Shown here: in pieces, positions 43,884 through 55,910 of the stretch
Layout of the letters: each line of letters opens with the position of its first letter
Numbering within the stretch: the first letter of the stretch is position 1
DNA from: Brachynemurus nebulosus
Taxonomy: Eukaryota; Arthropoda; Insecta; Neuroptera; Myrmeleontidae
Length of the DNA: 64,000 nt
NCBI GenBank assembly: GCA_035578155.1
Contig: JAPWDM010000005.1
Coordinates: 43,124,865 to 43,188,864 of the forward strand
Direction of reading: 5' to 3'
Translations under genes and position numbers: made by a program
Notes under the pieces: model-generated
Told to the model about the DNA's origin: nothing
Seen by the model: the letters and a program-made list of their open reading frames with translations, nothing else
The model's database searches: none

Positions 43884-43943
43884 GTTATTAATATTATAAA
43901 ATTATTTCTTTTGATTGATAAAAATAATGAAATTTAATTATTT

Positions 43944-44267
<324 letters not shown>

Positions 44268-44335
44268 TTAATAAATTTTATTAAAAATTAATAACACACA
44301 CACGAATGAAGGTTACACAAGCATATAAATATACT

Positions 44336-44344
44336 AAATTTTCG
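44336..44344. repeat. Target-site duplication, first of three (U3)
   Basis: aaattttcg, repeated between the two element B copies (49049-49057) and after the second (53762-53770). Confidence 0.88.
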
Positions 44345-44668
44345 AAAATACGAAATACGAAATATATTTTTTCAAAAAAACTGTACAATATTTTACAAAA
44401 TTTTAATGTAATTATAATACTTCACTTAAATCTAGGTACCTACAACTAGTGCTTAACCCTAACCTAACATGTACAATCTAAGTAGTACAATACATGAAAA
44501 TACTTAATTATTAATGACTCTATACAAAGGAAAATTTTCAAAAAACCTTTAAACATGAATAATTAAAAATAAAATAAAACTTAACCTAAACACACTTACG
44601 CACACACTTTCTCTTCACTTACTCCGTCCGCACGTACACATTTGACCGCCCCCCGGGGCCGAGGGCAG

Positions 44669-47407
44669 TCACGGTGGGGAGATATCCTTCGGCAGGATGA
44701 ACCTCTTGCTCCGCTTGGACAGCGTCTTTGAAGGCAGGAACATGTCAGCAATTCGGTCGTTGTGGTGAAGACGGCATCTGGCCAGGTGACGTGAAGTTAA
44801 TGACATTATGTAGTCAAGAACAGGTTCAACGCCTGATTCTTGATGTAGTTGACGTACCGGGGTACGTCGCGGGGCGTTCAGGATAAGACGAAGTATCCTG
44901 TTCTGGAACAGTTGCAATTTGGCAATGTTGCCAGATGAAACAGTGCACCACACAGGTGCGGCGTATGTGACGATGGGCCGGATGCACGTCTTGTACAGCT
45001 GTATCTTCTTCGCCGTCGGGATGACATTGGAGATGAGTAGGGGCCGCAGTCGGGCAGCAGCACATTCGCCGGCGATTCGTCGTCGTGTTACAGCTGTCTT
45101 GAACGTGAGTTTACGGTCGAGGTGCAGACCGAGATACTTGATGACGGGTGACGTGGTGATTCGGGAGTCGCCGCATCGAAGCTGGGAACGTGGAAGCAGC
45201 CTGGAGTGTGTGAAGACGACGGCCTCCGTCTTGTTGGAGTTGACTTTGATGCGGTTCTCCTGGAAGTAGTCCTGGAGGGTGGTGAGGGCCTTTTCAATCC
45301 GCTTATCAGCAGTCGACTGGTTCGCTCTCGTTGATGAGGTGAAGACGGCAGTATCATCAGCGTACAGGGCGATCTGGACCTTGGGTGGCATCTTGGGGAT
45401 GTCGCTGATGTATAAGCTGAACAAGACTGGCCCAAGGATCGAACCTTGGGGCACGCCTGCTGGTATCTGGAGGACGCTGGACTTGGCGTCGCCGCTTTCG
45501 ACATAAAAGCTCCGGTTAGTGAGGTAGTTCTGGATGATCCTGGTGATATACATTGGTACATCATGGGACTGCAGCTTGGCGATGAGGTTGGCGTGCCATA
45601 CATTGTCGAAAGCTTTCTCGATATCCAGAGATACCAGCGTCGTGTTCAGCTTCTTGCGTAATCCGCGGGTGATGTGATCGGTAATCCTACCGAGCTGGTG
45701 CGTCGTTGAGTGACCGGATCTGAAACCAAATTGATCGTTTGGGATTAGTTCATGTTCTTCTATGTGTGATAGAAGGCGGGTATGGATGACTTTTTCAAGG
45801 AGTTTGCTGATCGAGGGAAGCAGGCTGATAGGTCGGTAGCTGGTGGGGAGGTTGGGTGGTTTTCCCGGTTTGGGAAGAGGAACAACTTTTGCCATTTTCC
45901 ACTGTTGCGGAAAATAGCTGAGTTGTAAACAACTGTTGAAGATGTGTTTCATCTGAAGAAGGGCTTTCTTCGGCAGCTTTTTCAGGTGCCGGTTGGAGAT
46001 GGTGTCGGCGCCGGGGGCCTTACGATTTCTTGCTTTCCTAATGTGTTTACTGATCTCGCCCACAGTTGTGGGTTTGATAGTAGTCGGCAGGACAGACGCA
46101 TTCGCGACTTCGGCTGCTGCTCGTGCAATACCCTCGCTTTCACGTGGATGTGGCAGCTGCTCTCCGATGCGGTGCGCCTCCTGGAATGAATCCGCGATAA
46201 TTTGGATTTTCTCCGAAGAATCTGTAACTAACAAATTGTCTTTGTTTAGTGCTGGTATTGTCGCGTCACGTGGTTTGAACGAGCGAATTAGCTGCCAAAA
46301 GTCCTGGTTGGAGTCAATCCGCTGTTCAACGTATTCGTTAAATAGTCGTCCGCGTTCGTCGCGTATTTTGTCACGTATCTGTCTGGTTAGGTCCGTCTGT
46401 AAGTCCTTGTAATGTATCTGTCTTGTCCGCTGGTACAGTCGTCTTTGTCTGTTCCGTTCCCGGATTAGTTCAAGGATTTCGGGACTCGGGTTATATGTGT
46501 AGGCGCTGGGGACACGTTTGGTCGGGATACAATGCTTACTGGCTTCGCCAATTTCGTGCTGCAGCTCCTCCAGGACAGTGTCGACATCAAGAATGGTTTC
46601 AATATCCTTTCGAACATTGATACCTTCGTTTATCATAGTCCTGAATTTGCTCCAGTCCGCATTAGCAAAGTCCGGCACTGTTACGGGTTTAGGTTTTTTC
46701 ATACGAAAGCAGAAGTCCGTAATGACAGGAACGTGGTCGGATTCAGGTCCTTGGATGGTGTAGGTATGACAGGAACGGATATTCATGTTTTTGGCGATGG
46801 TTAGATCGATGGTGTTGCAAAGGAGTCCTTCTGCTCGCGGGTAGTGTGTGGGACCGTCCGGGAACAGTAGTTCGGTTCTAGTCTCTTCGAGAAGCCGCAT
46901 TAAAATCCTCCCGTTAACGTTGATGTCCGTTGTTGCCTTATTCCACGCTGGGTGGAACGCGTTAAAGTCGCCAGTCAGTAGTGTATGAGGACTGCGGTCA
47001 AGGAGCTTCTCGAAGTCGTCCGCATCAATTTGGCCGGGTGTGTAGGCGGCGGTGACGATGAATGGTGGCGTCGCCTCGATCAGCACGCTGACATGTTCGG
47101 TCTGGATTTCGAGGTCCGGCATTGCACTATGCTTGACACCCCTACGGATGAGCAGTGCAACCCCCCCTCCTTTGCGGTCTTTCCTGTCTCTACGGTGGAT
47201 TTTGTAGCCTGGAACAGAAAAAGTTTTATTAGGTTTGAGCCAGGTCTCTGTGATGGCAGCAGCATCAACGTTGTGGGTGTGCAGCAGAGCGAGAAGTTCT
47301 TCTTTCTTCATCAAAAGACCACCGCCGATGTTCAGGTTGAGTAGGCGAAACCGCTTAGTTAAAGCGGCTGGCCCACTCGTAGACAGCAATGGCACGTTGG
47401 AAGCCAT
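44669..47407 (-). CDS. Element B ORF2 (U3 proximal)
   Basis: 912 aa, uninterrupted, catalytic motifs intact (Glu54, GDFN, SDHVP, YADD at 682-685). Substitutions include Thr to Ile in NMNIRS and Arg to Lys in DKRIEK. Confidence 0.92.
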   Translation of the reverse strand: MASNVPLLSTSGPAALTKRFRLLNLNIGGGLLMKKEELLALLHTHNVDAAAITETWLKPNKTFSVPGYKIHRRDRKDRKGGGVALLIRRGVKHSAMPDLEIQTEHVSVLIEATPPFIVTAAYTPGQIDADDFEKLLDRSPHTLLTGDFNAFHPAWNKATTDINVNGRILMRLLEETRTELLFPDGPTHYPRAEGLLCNTIDLTIAKNMNIRSCHTYTIQGPESDHVPVITDFCFRMKKPKPVTVPDFANADWSKFRTMINEGINVRKDIETILDVDTVLEELQHEIGEASKHCIPTKRVPSAYTYNPSPEILELIRERNRQRRLYQRTRQIHYKDLQTDLTRQIRDKIRDERGRLFNEYVEQRIDSNQDFWQLIRSFKPRDATIPALNKDNLLVTDSSEKIQIIADSFQEAHRIGEQLPHPRESEGIARAAAEVANASVLPTTIKPTTVGEISKHIRKARNRKAPGADTISNRHLKKLPKKALLQMKHIFNSCLQLSYFPQQWKMAKVVPLPKPGKPPNLPTSYRPISLLPSISKLLEKVIHTRLLSHIEEHELIPNDQFGFRSGHSTTHQLGRITDHITRGLRKKLNTTLVSLDIEKAFDNVWHANLIAKLQSHDVPMYITRIIQNYLTNRSFYVESGDAKSSVLQIPAGVPQGSILGPVLFSLYISDIPKMPPKVQIALYADDTAVFTSSTRANQSTADKRIEKALTTLQDYFQENRIKVNSNKTEAVVFTHSRLLPRSQLRCGDSRITTSPVIKYLGLHLDRKLTFKTAVTRRRIAGECAAARLRPLLISNVIPTAKKIQLYKTCIRPIVTYAAPVWCTVSSGNIAKLQLFQNRILRLILNAPRRTPVRQLHQESGVEPVLDYIMSLTSRHLARCRLHHNDRIADMFLPSKTLSKRSKRFILPKDISPP

Positions 47408-48689
47408 CGGAGCAACTACGAAGTTTGCTGTTCAATTCACGAACAGACTGTATCATGGTTTTTATGTCACAAAGCTGATTCAATTGATTCAGCTCTGTGA
47501 CGAGCGTGAGAAAATCATCCGAAGATGATTCAGAACTGGGAGCGGATGGGAATGGAGCTGGGGTTGGGGCCGGAACTGCAGGAGCTGGAGCGGTGGCGGG
47601 AGCAGTAGCAGCTGTTGATGGCTGTGGTGCGGGACGTTGACGCCGTTGTGGGAGTGCCGGGAAGTGGTGTGCGTTCTCCAGGACTTGGATCGGTGCTGAA
47701 GATACTGGAGCAGGAGCTGGTGTTGCGGTCTTGAACCATGGATTTGAAGTTGGGACCGGTGCCGGAATGAATGCAGGTCGCTTCGGGGGAGCGCGCCTGG
47801 ACTGCACTCGTCGTTGGTATTCCAGGAGTGCTGGACACTGTCGGTAATTTGCCGGATGTGATTCGCGGCAGTTGGCGCAGGTAGCTGGAGTATCCCTGGT
47901 CTTCGTACAGGTCTCCGTGGCGTGCGTGTCTCCGCATTTCACGCACCGGTGTTGGCTGCCGCAGTTTCGGGAGGCGTGACCGTGCTTTTGGCACCTAAAA
48001 CACTGGGTTGTGCCGCTGCTTTTCCTATAACGTTCCCAGTAGGTCCGGGTTCCCAGAACATACGGGATCTTCTTGATTTGGGACAGTGAAGTCCCATTTG
48101 AGAAGTTAACCTTATAACTTCCCATTGATTTTCCCTTCATTTCGAAGACAGCTACGACGCTGTACTTCTCGCCGAGTTCCTGCTTGATTTCCTCGGCACT
48201 GTTAGTCGGCATACCCCGGAGTACCACTTCCGTCGGTTTTTCGTCAGGTAGGGTATAGGTGTGGTGATCCACCTTTCCCTCTAATACCTTCATGAGGTTC
48301 ACTCGATCGGCTGGGTCCTCCAAAAAGATGCGGCACTCGGACCGCGAATACTTGAAGGTGCATGGCCTTACACAGGTCATCTTGCACAACTCGACGAGTT
48401 GCGCGTGGGAGGCAGGGCGTTCGTGAAGAACGATTGGCGGAAGCCGACGTCGGGAAGCGGCGGCACTGGAAGAGGTGGCGGCGGCGGGCGCTGCGGCAGC
48501 GGGTCCGGGGGCTGGTTTTGGCACCGGCTTCTGGGGGACGGCAGACGGGGCGGCGGCGGTTGGTGGCTGGAAAACCAGAGCTGCAAATTTATTTGCATGC
48601 TCCAGTGGTTCGGGAACAGGCGACGACGGCGGTCTTTTGGAGGTCTTTTTTGGGATTACAAATCCCGACTGGTCTGGATCCGTTTCCAT
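47355..48689 (-). CDS. Element B ORF1 (U3 proximal)
   Basis: 444 aa from the first ATG, three zinc knuckles intact. Differences from U2 include SAVPQKP, DEKPTEV, KSSGTTQ and IQVLEN. The same ATG-less open extension upstream (codons before 48689) is kept. Confidence 0.88.
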   Translation of the reverse strand: METDPDQSGFVIPKKTSKRPPSSPVPEPLEHANKFAALVFQPPTAAAPSAVPQKPVPKPAPGPAAAAPAAATSSSAAASRRRLPPIVLHERPASHAQLVELCKMTCVRPCTFKYSRSECRIFLEDPADRVNLMKVLEGKVDHHTYTLPDEKPTEVVLRGMPTNSAEEIKQELGEKYSVVAVFEMKGKSMGSYKVNFSNGTSLSQIKKIPYVLGTRTYWERYRKSSGTTQCFRCQKHGHASRNCGSQHRCVKCGDTHATETCTKTRDTPATCANCRESHPANYRQCPALLEYQRRVQSRRAPPKRPAFIPAPVPTSNPWFKTATPAPAPVSSAPIQVLENAHHFPALPQRRQRPAPQPSTAATAPATAPAPAVPAPTPAPFPSAPSSESSSDDFLTLVTELNQLNQLCDIKTMIQSVRELNSKLRSCSDGFQRAIAVYEWASRFN

Positions 48690-49381
48690 CCTGTCCGAAG
48701 CGCAGGATGGCTCTTCTTTCTTCTCTCCGGCTGCCGCCAGCCGGATGGCCTTCTTGCTGATCCTCACTGCCGTGAACCTCAACTTGTTCCCGTCGATGAT
48801 CTGTCTCTTGTAGACAGTGTTGATATTCTTGAACTTCTTTATACCTGCAACAGAAATTTTTAACAGTGATTAGTAAAAATAAAATTAAAATAAAATTGTC
48901 ACTGTGAAACAATGGTACATATAAATGCACCACTCTAACAACAGTGAATACTTAGAGAAGATGAAGATGATGAATATAAAAACTCCAATAATTATATTCA
49001 GCTAGGCGAGTCGATGTTTATTCAATCGAATCTAATCGCTGAATGTGGAAATTTTCGAAAATACGAAATACGAAATATATTTTTTCTAAAAACGGTACAA
49101 TATTTTACAAAATTTTAATGTAATTATAATACTTCACTTAAATCTAGGTACCTACAACTAGTGCTTAACCCTAACCTAACATGTACAATCTAAGTAATAC
49201 AATACATGAAAAATACTTAATTATTAATGACTCTATACAAAGGAAAATTTTCAAAAAACCTTTAAACATGAATAATTAAAAATAAAATAAAACTTAACCT
49301 AAACACACTTACGCACACACTTTCTCTTCACTTACTCCGTCCGCACGTACACATTTGACCGCCCCCCGGGGCCGAGGGCAG

Positions 49382-52120
49382 TCACGGTGGGGAGATATCC
49401 TTCGGCAGGATGAACCTCTTGCTCCGCTTGGACAGCGTCTTTGAAGGCAGGAACATGTCAGCAATTCGGTCGTTGTGGTGAAGACGGCATCTGGCCAGGT
49501 GACGTGAAGTTAGTGACATTATGTAGTCAAGAACAGGTTCAACGCCTGATTCTTGATGTAGTTGACGTACCGGGGTACGTCGCGGGGCGTTCAGGATAAG
49601 ACGAAGTATCCTGTTCTGGAACAGTTGCAATTTGGCAATGTTGCCAGATGAAACAGTGCACCACACAGGTGCGGCGTATGTGACGATGGGCCGGATGCAC
49701 GTCTTGTACAGCTGTATCTTCTTCGCCGTCGGGATGACATTGGAGATGAGTAGGGGCCGCAGTCGGGCAGCAGCACATTCGCCGGCGATTCGTCGTCGTG
49801 TTACAGCTGTCTTGAACGTGAGTTTACGGTCGAGGTGCAGACCGAGATACTTGATGACGGGTGACGTGGTGATTCGGGAGTCGCCGCATCGAAGCTGGGA
49901 ACGTGGAAGCAGCCTGGAGTGTGTGAAGACGACGGCCTCCGTCTTGTTGGAGTTGACTTTGATGCGGTTCTCCTGGAAGTAGTCCTGGAGGGTGGTGAGC
50001 GCCTTTTCAATCCGCCTATCAGCAGTCGACTGGTTCGCTCTCGTTGATGAGGTGAAGACGGCAGTATCATCAGCGTACAGGGCGATCTGGACCTTGGGTG
50101 GCATCTTGGGGATGTCGCTGATGTATAAGCTGAACAAGACTGGCCCAAGGATCGAACCTTGGGGCACGCCTGCTGGTATCTGGAGGACGCTGGACTTGGC
50201 GTCGCCGCTTTCGACATAAAAGCTCCGGTTAGTGAGGTAGTTCTGGATGATCTTGGTGATATACATTGGTACATCATGGGACTGCAGCTTGGCGATGAGA
50301 TTGGCGTGCCATACATTGTCGAAAGCTTTCTCGATATCCAGAGATACCAGCGTCGTGTTCAGCTTCTTGCGTAATCCGCGGGTGATGTGATCGGTAATCC
50401 TACCGAGCTGGTGCGTCGTTGAGTGACCGGATCTGAAACCAAATTGATCGTTTGGGATTAGTTCATGTTCTTCTATGTGTGATAGAAGGCGGATATGGAT
50501 GACTTTTTCAAGGAGTTTGCTGATCGAGGGAAGCAGGCTGATAGGTCGGTAGCTGGTGGGGAGGTTGGGTGGTTTTCCCGGTTTGGGAAGAGGAACAACT
50601 TTTGCCATTTTCCACTGTTGCGGAAAATAGCTGAGTTGTAAACAACTGTTGAAGATGTGTTTCATCTGAAGAAGGGCTTTCTTCGGCAGCTTTTTCAGGT
50701 GCCGGTTGGAGATGGTGTCGGCGCCGGGGGCCTTACGATTTCTTGCTTTCCTAATGTGTTTACTGATCTCGCCCACAGTTGTGGGTTTGATAGTAGTCGG
50801 CAGGACAGACGCATTCGCGACTTCGGCTGCTGCTCGTGCAATACCCTCGCTTTCACGTGGATGTGGCAGCTGCTCTCCGATGCGGTGCGCCTCCTGGAAT
50901 GAATCCGCGATAATTTGGATTTTCTCCGAAGAATCTGTAACTAACAAATTGTCTTTGTTTAGTGCTGGTATTGTCGCGTCACGTGGTTTGAACGAGCGAA
51001 TTAGCTGCCAAAAGTCCTGGTTGGAGTCAATCCGCTGTTCAACGTATTCGTTAAATAGTCGTCCGCGTTCGTCGCGTATTTTGTCACGTATCTGTCTGGT
51101 TAGGTCCGTCTGTAAGTCCTTGTAATGTATCTGTCTTGTCCGCTGGTACAGTCGTCTTTGTCTGTTCCGTTCCCGGATTAGTTCAAGGATTTCGGGACTC
51201 GGGTTATATGTGTAGGCGCTGGGGACACGTTTGGTCGGGATACAATGCTTACTGGCTTCGCCAATTTCGTGCTGCAGCTCCTCCAGGACAGTGTCGACAT
51301 CACGAATAGTTTCAATATCCTTTCGAACATTGATGCCTTCGTTTATCATAGTCCTGAATTTGCTCCAGTCCGCATTAGCAAAGTCCGGCACTGTTACGGG
51401 TTTAGGTTTTTTCATACGAAAGCAGAAGTCCGTAATGACAGGAACGTGGTCGGATTCAGGTCCTTGGATGGTGTAGGTATGACAGGAACGGGTATTCATG
51501 TTTTTGGCGATGGTTAGATCGATGGTGTTGCAAAGGAGTCCTTCTGCTCGCGGGTAGTGTGTGGGACCGTCCGGGAACAGTAGTTCGGTTCTAGTCTCTT
51601 CGAGAAGCCGCATTAAAATCCTCCCGTTAACGTTGATGTCCGTTGTTGCCTTATTCCACGCTGAGTGGAACGCGTTAAAGTCGCCAGTCAGTAGTGTATG
51701 AGGACTGCGGTCAAGGAGCTTCTCGAAGTCGTCCGCTTCAATTTGGCCGGGTGTGTAGGCGGCGGTGACGATGAATGGTGGCGTCGCCTCGATCAGCACG
51801 CTGACATGTTCGGTCTGGATTTCGAGGTCCGGCATTGCACTATGCTTGACACCCCTACGGATGAGCAGTGCAACCCCCCCTCCTTTGCGGTCTTTCCTGT
51901 CTCTACGGTGGATTTTGTAGCCTGGAACAGAAAAAGTTTTATTAGGTTTGAGCCAGGTCTCTGTGATGGCAGCAGCATCAACGTTGTGGGTGTGCAGCAG
52001 AGCGAGAAGTTCTTCTTTCTTCATCAAAAGACCACCGCCGATGTTCAGGTTGAGTAGGCGAAACCGCTTAGTTAAAGCGGCTGGCCCACTCGTAGACAGC
52101 AATGGCACGTTGGAAGCCAT
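49382..52120 (-). CDS. Element B ORF2 (U3 distal)
   Basis: 912 aa, uninterrupted. Private changes IEADDF, FHSAWN (a Pro to Ser beside the GDFN motif) and IHIRLLSH; shares ITKIIQN with U1. The Pro to Ser change is close to the endonuclease active site, but the catalytic residues remain. Confidence 0.91.
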   Translation of the reverse strand: MASNVPLLSTSGPAALTKRFRLLNLNIGGGLLMKKEELLALLHTHNVDAAAITETWLKPNKTFSVPGYKIHRRDRKDRKGGGVALLIRRGVKHSAMPDLEIQTEHVSVLIEATPPFIVTAAYTPGQIEADDFEKLLDRSPHTLLTGDFNAFHSAWNKATTDINVNGRILMRLLEETRTELLFPDGPTHYPRAEGLLCNTIDLTIAKNMNTRSCHTYTIQGPESDHVPVITDFCFRMKKPKPVTVPDFANADWSKFRTMINEGINVRKDIETIRDVDTVLEELQHEIGEASKHCIPTKRVPSAYTYNPSPEILELIRERNRQRRLYQRTRQIHYKDLQTDLTRQIRDKIRDERGRLFNEYVEQRIDSNQDFWQLIRSFKPRDATIPALNKDNLLVTDSSEKIQIIADSFQEAHRIGEQLPHPRESEGIARAAAEVANASVLPTTIKPTTVGEISKHIRKARNRKAPGADTISNRHLKKLPKKALLQMKHIFNSCLQLSYFPQQWKMAKVVPLPKPGKPPNLPTSYRPISLLPSISKLLEKVIHIRLLSHIEEHELIPNDQFGFRSGHSTTHQLGRITDHITRGLRKKLNTTLVSLDIEKAFDNVWHANLIAKLQSHDVPMYITKIIQNYLTNRSFYVESGDAKSSVLQIPAGVPQGSILGPVLFSLYISDIPKMPPKVQIALYADDTAVFTSSTRANQSTADRRIEKALTTLQDYFQENRIKVNSNKTEAVVFTHSRLLPRSQLRCGDSRITTSPVIKYLGLHLDRKLTFKTAVTRRRIAGECAAARLRPLLISNVIPTAKKIQLYKTCIRPIVTYAAPVWCTVSSGNIAKLQLFQNRILRLILNAPRRTPVRQLHQESGVEPVLDYIMSLTSRHLARCRLHHNDRIADMFLPSKTLSKRSKRFILPKDISPP

Positions 52121-53402
52121 CGGAGCAACTACGAAGTTTGCTGTTCAATTCACGAACAGACTGTATCATGGTTTTTATGTCACAAAGCTGATTCAATTGA
52201 TTCAGCTCTGTGACGAGCGTGAGAAAATCATCCGAAGATGATTCAGAACTGGGAGCGGATGGGAATGGAGCTGGGGTTGGGGCCGGAACTGCAGGAGCTG
52301 GAGCGGTGGCGGGAGCAGTAGCAGCTGTTGATGGCTGTGGTGCGGGACGTTGACGCCGTTGTGGGAGTGCCGGGAAGTGGTGTGCGTTCTCCAGGACTGG
52401 GATCGGTGCTGAAGATACTGGAGCAGGAGCTGGTGTTGCGGTCTTGAACCATGGATTTGAAGTTGGGACCGGTGCCGGAATGAATGCAGGTCGCTTCGGG
52501 GGAGCGCGCCTGGACTGCACTCGTCGTTGGTATTCCAGGAGTGCTGGACACTGTCGGTAATTTGCCGGATGTGATTCGCGGCAGTTGGCGCAGGTAGCTG
52601 GAGTATCCCTGGTCTTCGTACAGGTCTCCGTGGCGTGCGTGTCTCCGCATTTCACGCACCGGTGTTGGCTGCCGCAGTTTCGGGAGGCGTGACCGTGCTT
52701 TTGGCACCTAAAACACTGGGTTGTGCCGCCGCTTTTCCTATAACGTTCCCAGTAGGTCCGGGTTCCCAGAACATACGGGATCTTTTTGATTTGGGACAGT
52801 GAAGTCCCATTTGAGAAGTTAACCTTATAACTTCCCATTGATTTTCCCTTCATTTCGAAGACAGCTACGACGCCGTACTTCTCGCCGAGTTCCTGCTTGA
52901 TTTCCTCGGCACTGTTAGTCGGCATACCCCGGAGTACCACTTCCGTCGGTTTTTCGTCAGGTAGGGTATAGGTGTGGTGATCCACCTTTCCCTCTAATAC
53001 CTTCATGAGGTTCACCCGATCGGCTGGGTCCTCCAAAAAGATGCGGCACTCGGACCGCGAATACTTGAAGGTGCATGGCCTTACACAGGTCATCTTGCAC
53101 AACTCGACGAGTTGCGCGTGGGAGGCAGGGCGTTCGTGAAGAACGATTGGCGGGAGCCGACGTCGGGAAGCGGCGGCACTGGAAGAGGTGGCGGCGGCGG
53201 GCGCTGCGGCAGCGGGTCCGGGGGCTGGTTTTGGCACCGGCTTCTGGGCGACGGCAGACGGGGCGGCGGCGGTTGGTGGCTGGAAAACCAGAGCTGCAAA
53301 TTTATTTGCATGCTCCAGTGGTTCGGGAACAGGCGACGACGGCGGTCTTTTGGAGGTCTTTTTTGGGATTACAAATCCCGACTGGTCTGGATCCATTTCC
53401 AT
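52068..53402 (-). CDS. Element B ORF1 (U3 distal)
   Basis: 444 aa, three knuckles intact. Private changes include RMEMDPD, SAVAQKP and KYGVVA. Confidence 0.88.
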   Translation of the reverse strand: MEMDPDQSGFVIPKKTSKRPPSSPVPEPLEHANKFAALVFQPPTAAAPSAVAQKPVPKPAPGPAAAAPAAATSSSAAASRRRLPPIVLHERPASHAQLVELCKMTCVRPCTFKYSRSECRIFLEDPADRVNLMKVLEGKVDHHTYTLPDEKPTEVVLRGMPTNSAEEIKQELGEKYGVVAVFEMKGKSMGSYKVNFSNGTSLSQIKKIPYVLGTRTYWERYRKSGGTTQCFRCQKHGHASRNCGSQHRCVKCGDTHATETCTKTRDTPATCANCRESHPANYRQCPALLEYQRRVQSRRAPPKRPAFIPAPVPTSNPWFKTATPAPAPVSSAPIPVLENAHHFPALPQRRQRPAPQPSTAATAPATAPAPAVPAPTPAPFPSAPSSESSSDDFLTLVTELNQLNQLCDIKTMIQSVRELNSKLRSCSDGFQRAIAVYEWASRFN

Positions 53403-53770
53403 CCTGTCCGAAGCGCAGGATGGCTCTTCTTTCTTCTCTCCGGCTGCCGCCAGCCGGATGGCCTTCTTGCTGATCCTCACTGCCGTGAACCTCAACTTGT
53501 TCCCGTCGATGATCTGTCTCTTGTAGACAGTGTTGATATTCTTGAACTTCTTTATACCTGCAACAGAAATTTTTAACAGTGATTAGTAAAAATAAAGTTA
53601 AAATAAAATTGCCACTGTGAAACAATGGTACATATAAATGCACCACTCTAACAACAGTGAATACTTAGAGAAGATGAAGATGATGAATATAAAAACTCCA
53701 ATAATTATATTCAGCTAGGCGAGTCGATGTTTATTCAATCGAATCTAATCGCTGAATGTGTAAATTTTCG

Positions 53771-54431
<661 letters not shown>

Positions 54432-54468
54432 GTAAAAGTTTTTCATTATAAAAAAAAAAAAAAAAACC

Positions 54469-54511
54469 GGCTTCATTTTATATGAAGCCAAATTTATAAT
54501 TAAATAAGAGT
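54469..54511 (+). terminator. H3 3' stem-loop and downstream element (U3)
   Basis: Stem-loop 54469-54489, AATAAGAGT at 54503-54511. Confidence 0.87.
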
Positions 54512-54965
54512 ACATATATTATACATAATAAAAATTGAATATTGACCTTTTTTTTTACACTATTTTGACAGCTAATACTTGGACTTTATATGGAATTTTT
54601 AACGTCGTACGACGTAATGATCAATTTTCACTTGACGTCTTACGACGTTAATAACCGTTAAATTAACCAGTTAAAAAAATGAGGAAATTATTAAATTTAA
54701 AATAAATTAATTAAATAAACCTATGTATCTATATGTTTTGTTTCCTTTTTTTTTTTACTTTATTCTGAAAAAAAAATTTCATCGTTTTCATTTAGGATCA
54801 GTTATTATTTTTATTATTAAAATTACATTAATAAATAAATTGAATGATTTTAACTAGTTTGTATTGATTAAGTTTAAATTCTCATAAATAAATACCGTCT
54901 GTATATAATTACCTGTTTTTAAATAAAATATTTTCAATATGAAAATAATGTATATTTATTTAAAA
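54512..54965. other. H3-H1 spacer with paired palindromes (U3)
   Basis: acgtcgtacgacgt at 54602-54615, acgtcttacgacgt at 54635-54648. No gene seen. Confidence 0.6.
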
Positions 54966-55008
54966 ACTCTTATTAAATGTAATATTGTGGCCATATTTTA
55001 TTATGGCC
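54966..55008 (-). terminator. H1 3' stem-loop and downstream element (U3)
   Basis: Stem-loop 54989-55008, AATAAGAGT at 54966-54974. Confidence 0.83.
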
Positions 55009-55088
55009 AATGGTTGTTTTGTCTATTTTTGTTTTTAAAAATAAATCGATTAATAATGATTTATTATTAAAACACTGTCATTAATTAA

Positions 55089-55910
55089 TCATTTCTTTTT
55101 TGGTGTAGTTTTTTTAGCTGCAGATGATTTTGCCGCGCTTGTTTTTGTGGTAGCCGAAGCTTTTTTTGGTTTTGGTACCTTAGGTTTTCTAGTTGGTCCA
55201 CTTTTAATTGCTGCCTTTTTACCTTTCGTTGGTTTTGATTTAATTGTCGCTGTTGCTTTTTTAGGTGATTTTGTTGCACTACCGCCACTTGTAACGTTTG
55301 CACTGGCACCTTTTTTCGTAGCTTTTCCAATGGTCACATTTTCACTAGCTCCTGTACCAGATGTAGATTTTTTTGATTTTGCTGCTTTCTTATTTGCAGC
55401 ACTTCCTGTTGCAGCTTTTTTCGATGCAGCACTTACTTTCTTATCTTTTGTCACTTTTTTCGTTTTAGATGCAGCTTTTGCTTTTGATGCACTTTTATTG
55501 GCACCACCGGTTGCAGCTGCTTTCTTTTTATTTGCACCACTTGTAGCAGAATTTGATCCAGCAGCCAATTTAAATGAACCAGATGCACCTTTTCCTTTTG
55601 TTTGCACTAAAGCACCACTAGTAACGGCCGATTTTAAATATTTTTTAATAAATGGTGCACATTTTTCACTATCAACTTTATAATTTGCTGTTATATATTT
55701 TTTAATTGCCTGTAATGATGAACCGCCACGTTCTTTTAAATTTTTAATTGCATTTAAAACCATTTCTGATGTACGTGGATGAGTTGGTTTTGAACGTTGA
55801 GTTGATTTTTTCGTTACTGCATTTCCTGAACTTGTTGAAGTTGATGATTTTTTACTTGGTGTTGTTGTAGTGGTTACTGTTGTAACCGTTGTATTAGATT
55901 CTTCAGCCAT
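55089..55910 (-). CDS. H1: Linker histone H1 (U3)
   Basis: 273 aa, protein identical to U1 and U2; ATG at 55910; no MITE upstream. Confidence 0.96.
   Translation of the reverse strand: MAEESNTTVTTVTTTTTPSKKSSTSTSSGNAVTKKSTQRSKPTHPRTSEMVLNAIKNLKERGGSSLQAIKKYITANYKVDSEKCAPFIKKYLKSAVTSGALVQTKGKGASGSFKLAAGSNSATSGANKKKAAATGGANKSASKAKAASKTKKVTKDKKVSAASKKAATGSAANKKAAKSKKSTSGTGASENVTIGKATKKGASANVTSGGSATKSPKKATATIKSKPTKGKKAAIKSGPTRKPKVPKPKKASATTKTSAAKSSAAKKTTPKKK

Larger units (their letters stand above)
44345..49048 (-). mobile_element. Element B, U3 proximal copy: full length
   Basis: 4704 bp with intact ORF1 and ORF2. The 5' end begins cacattcagcg and is preceded by one extra C relative to the target. 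The 3' UTR is of the caaaaaaactgtac type. It carries private changes in ORF2 (NMNIRS, ILDVDT, DKRIEK) that the distal copy lacks, so the pair is not a simple recent tandem duplication. Confidence 0.94.
49058..53761 (-). mobile_element. Element B, U3 distal copy: full length
   Basis: 4704 bp, both ORFs intact, 3' UTR of the ctaaaaacggtac type as in U1 and U2. Its 5' end is 30 nt downstream of the minus-strand TATAAATAG (first T at 53791), where an H4 transcript would start. It sits head to head with H3. Confidence 0.94.

Noticed and set aside
44345..53761. Tandem element B pair as a pure assembly duplication
   Set aside because: The copies differ at several amino acids, in 3' UTR type and at the 5' junction base; a misassembly would duplicate identical sequence. 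Long reads would still settle it.
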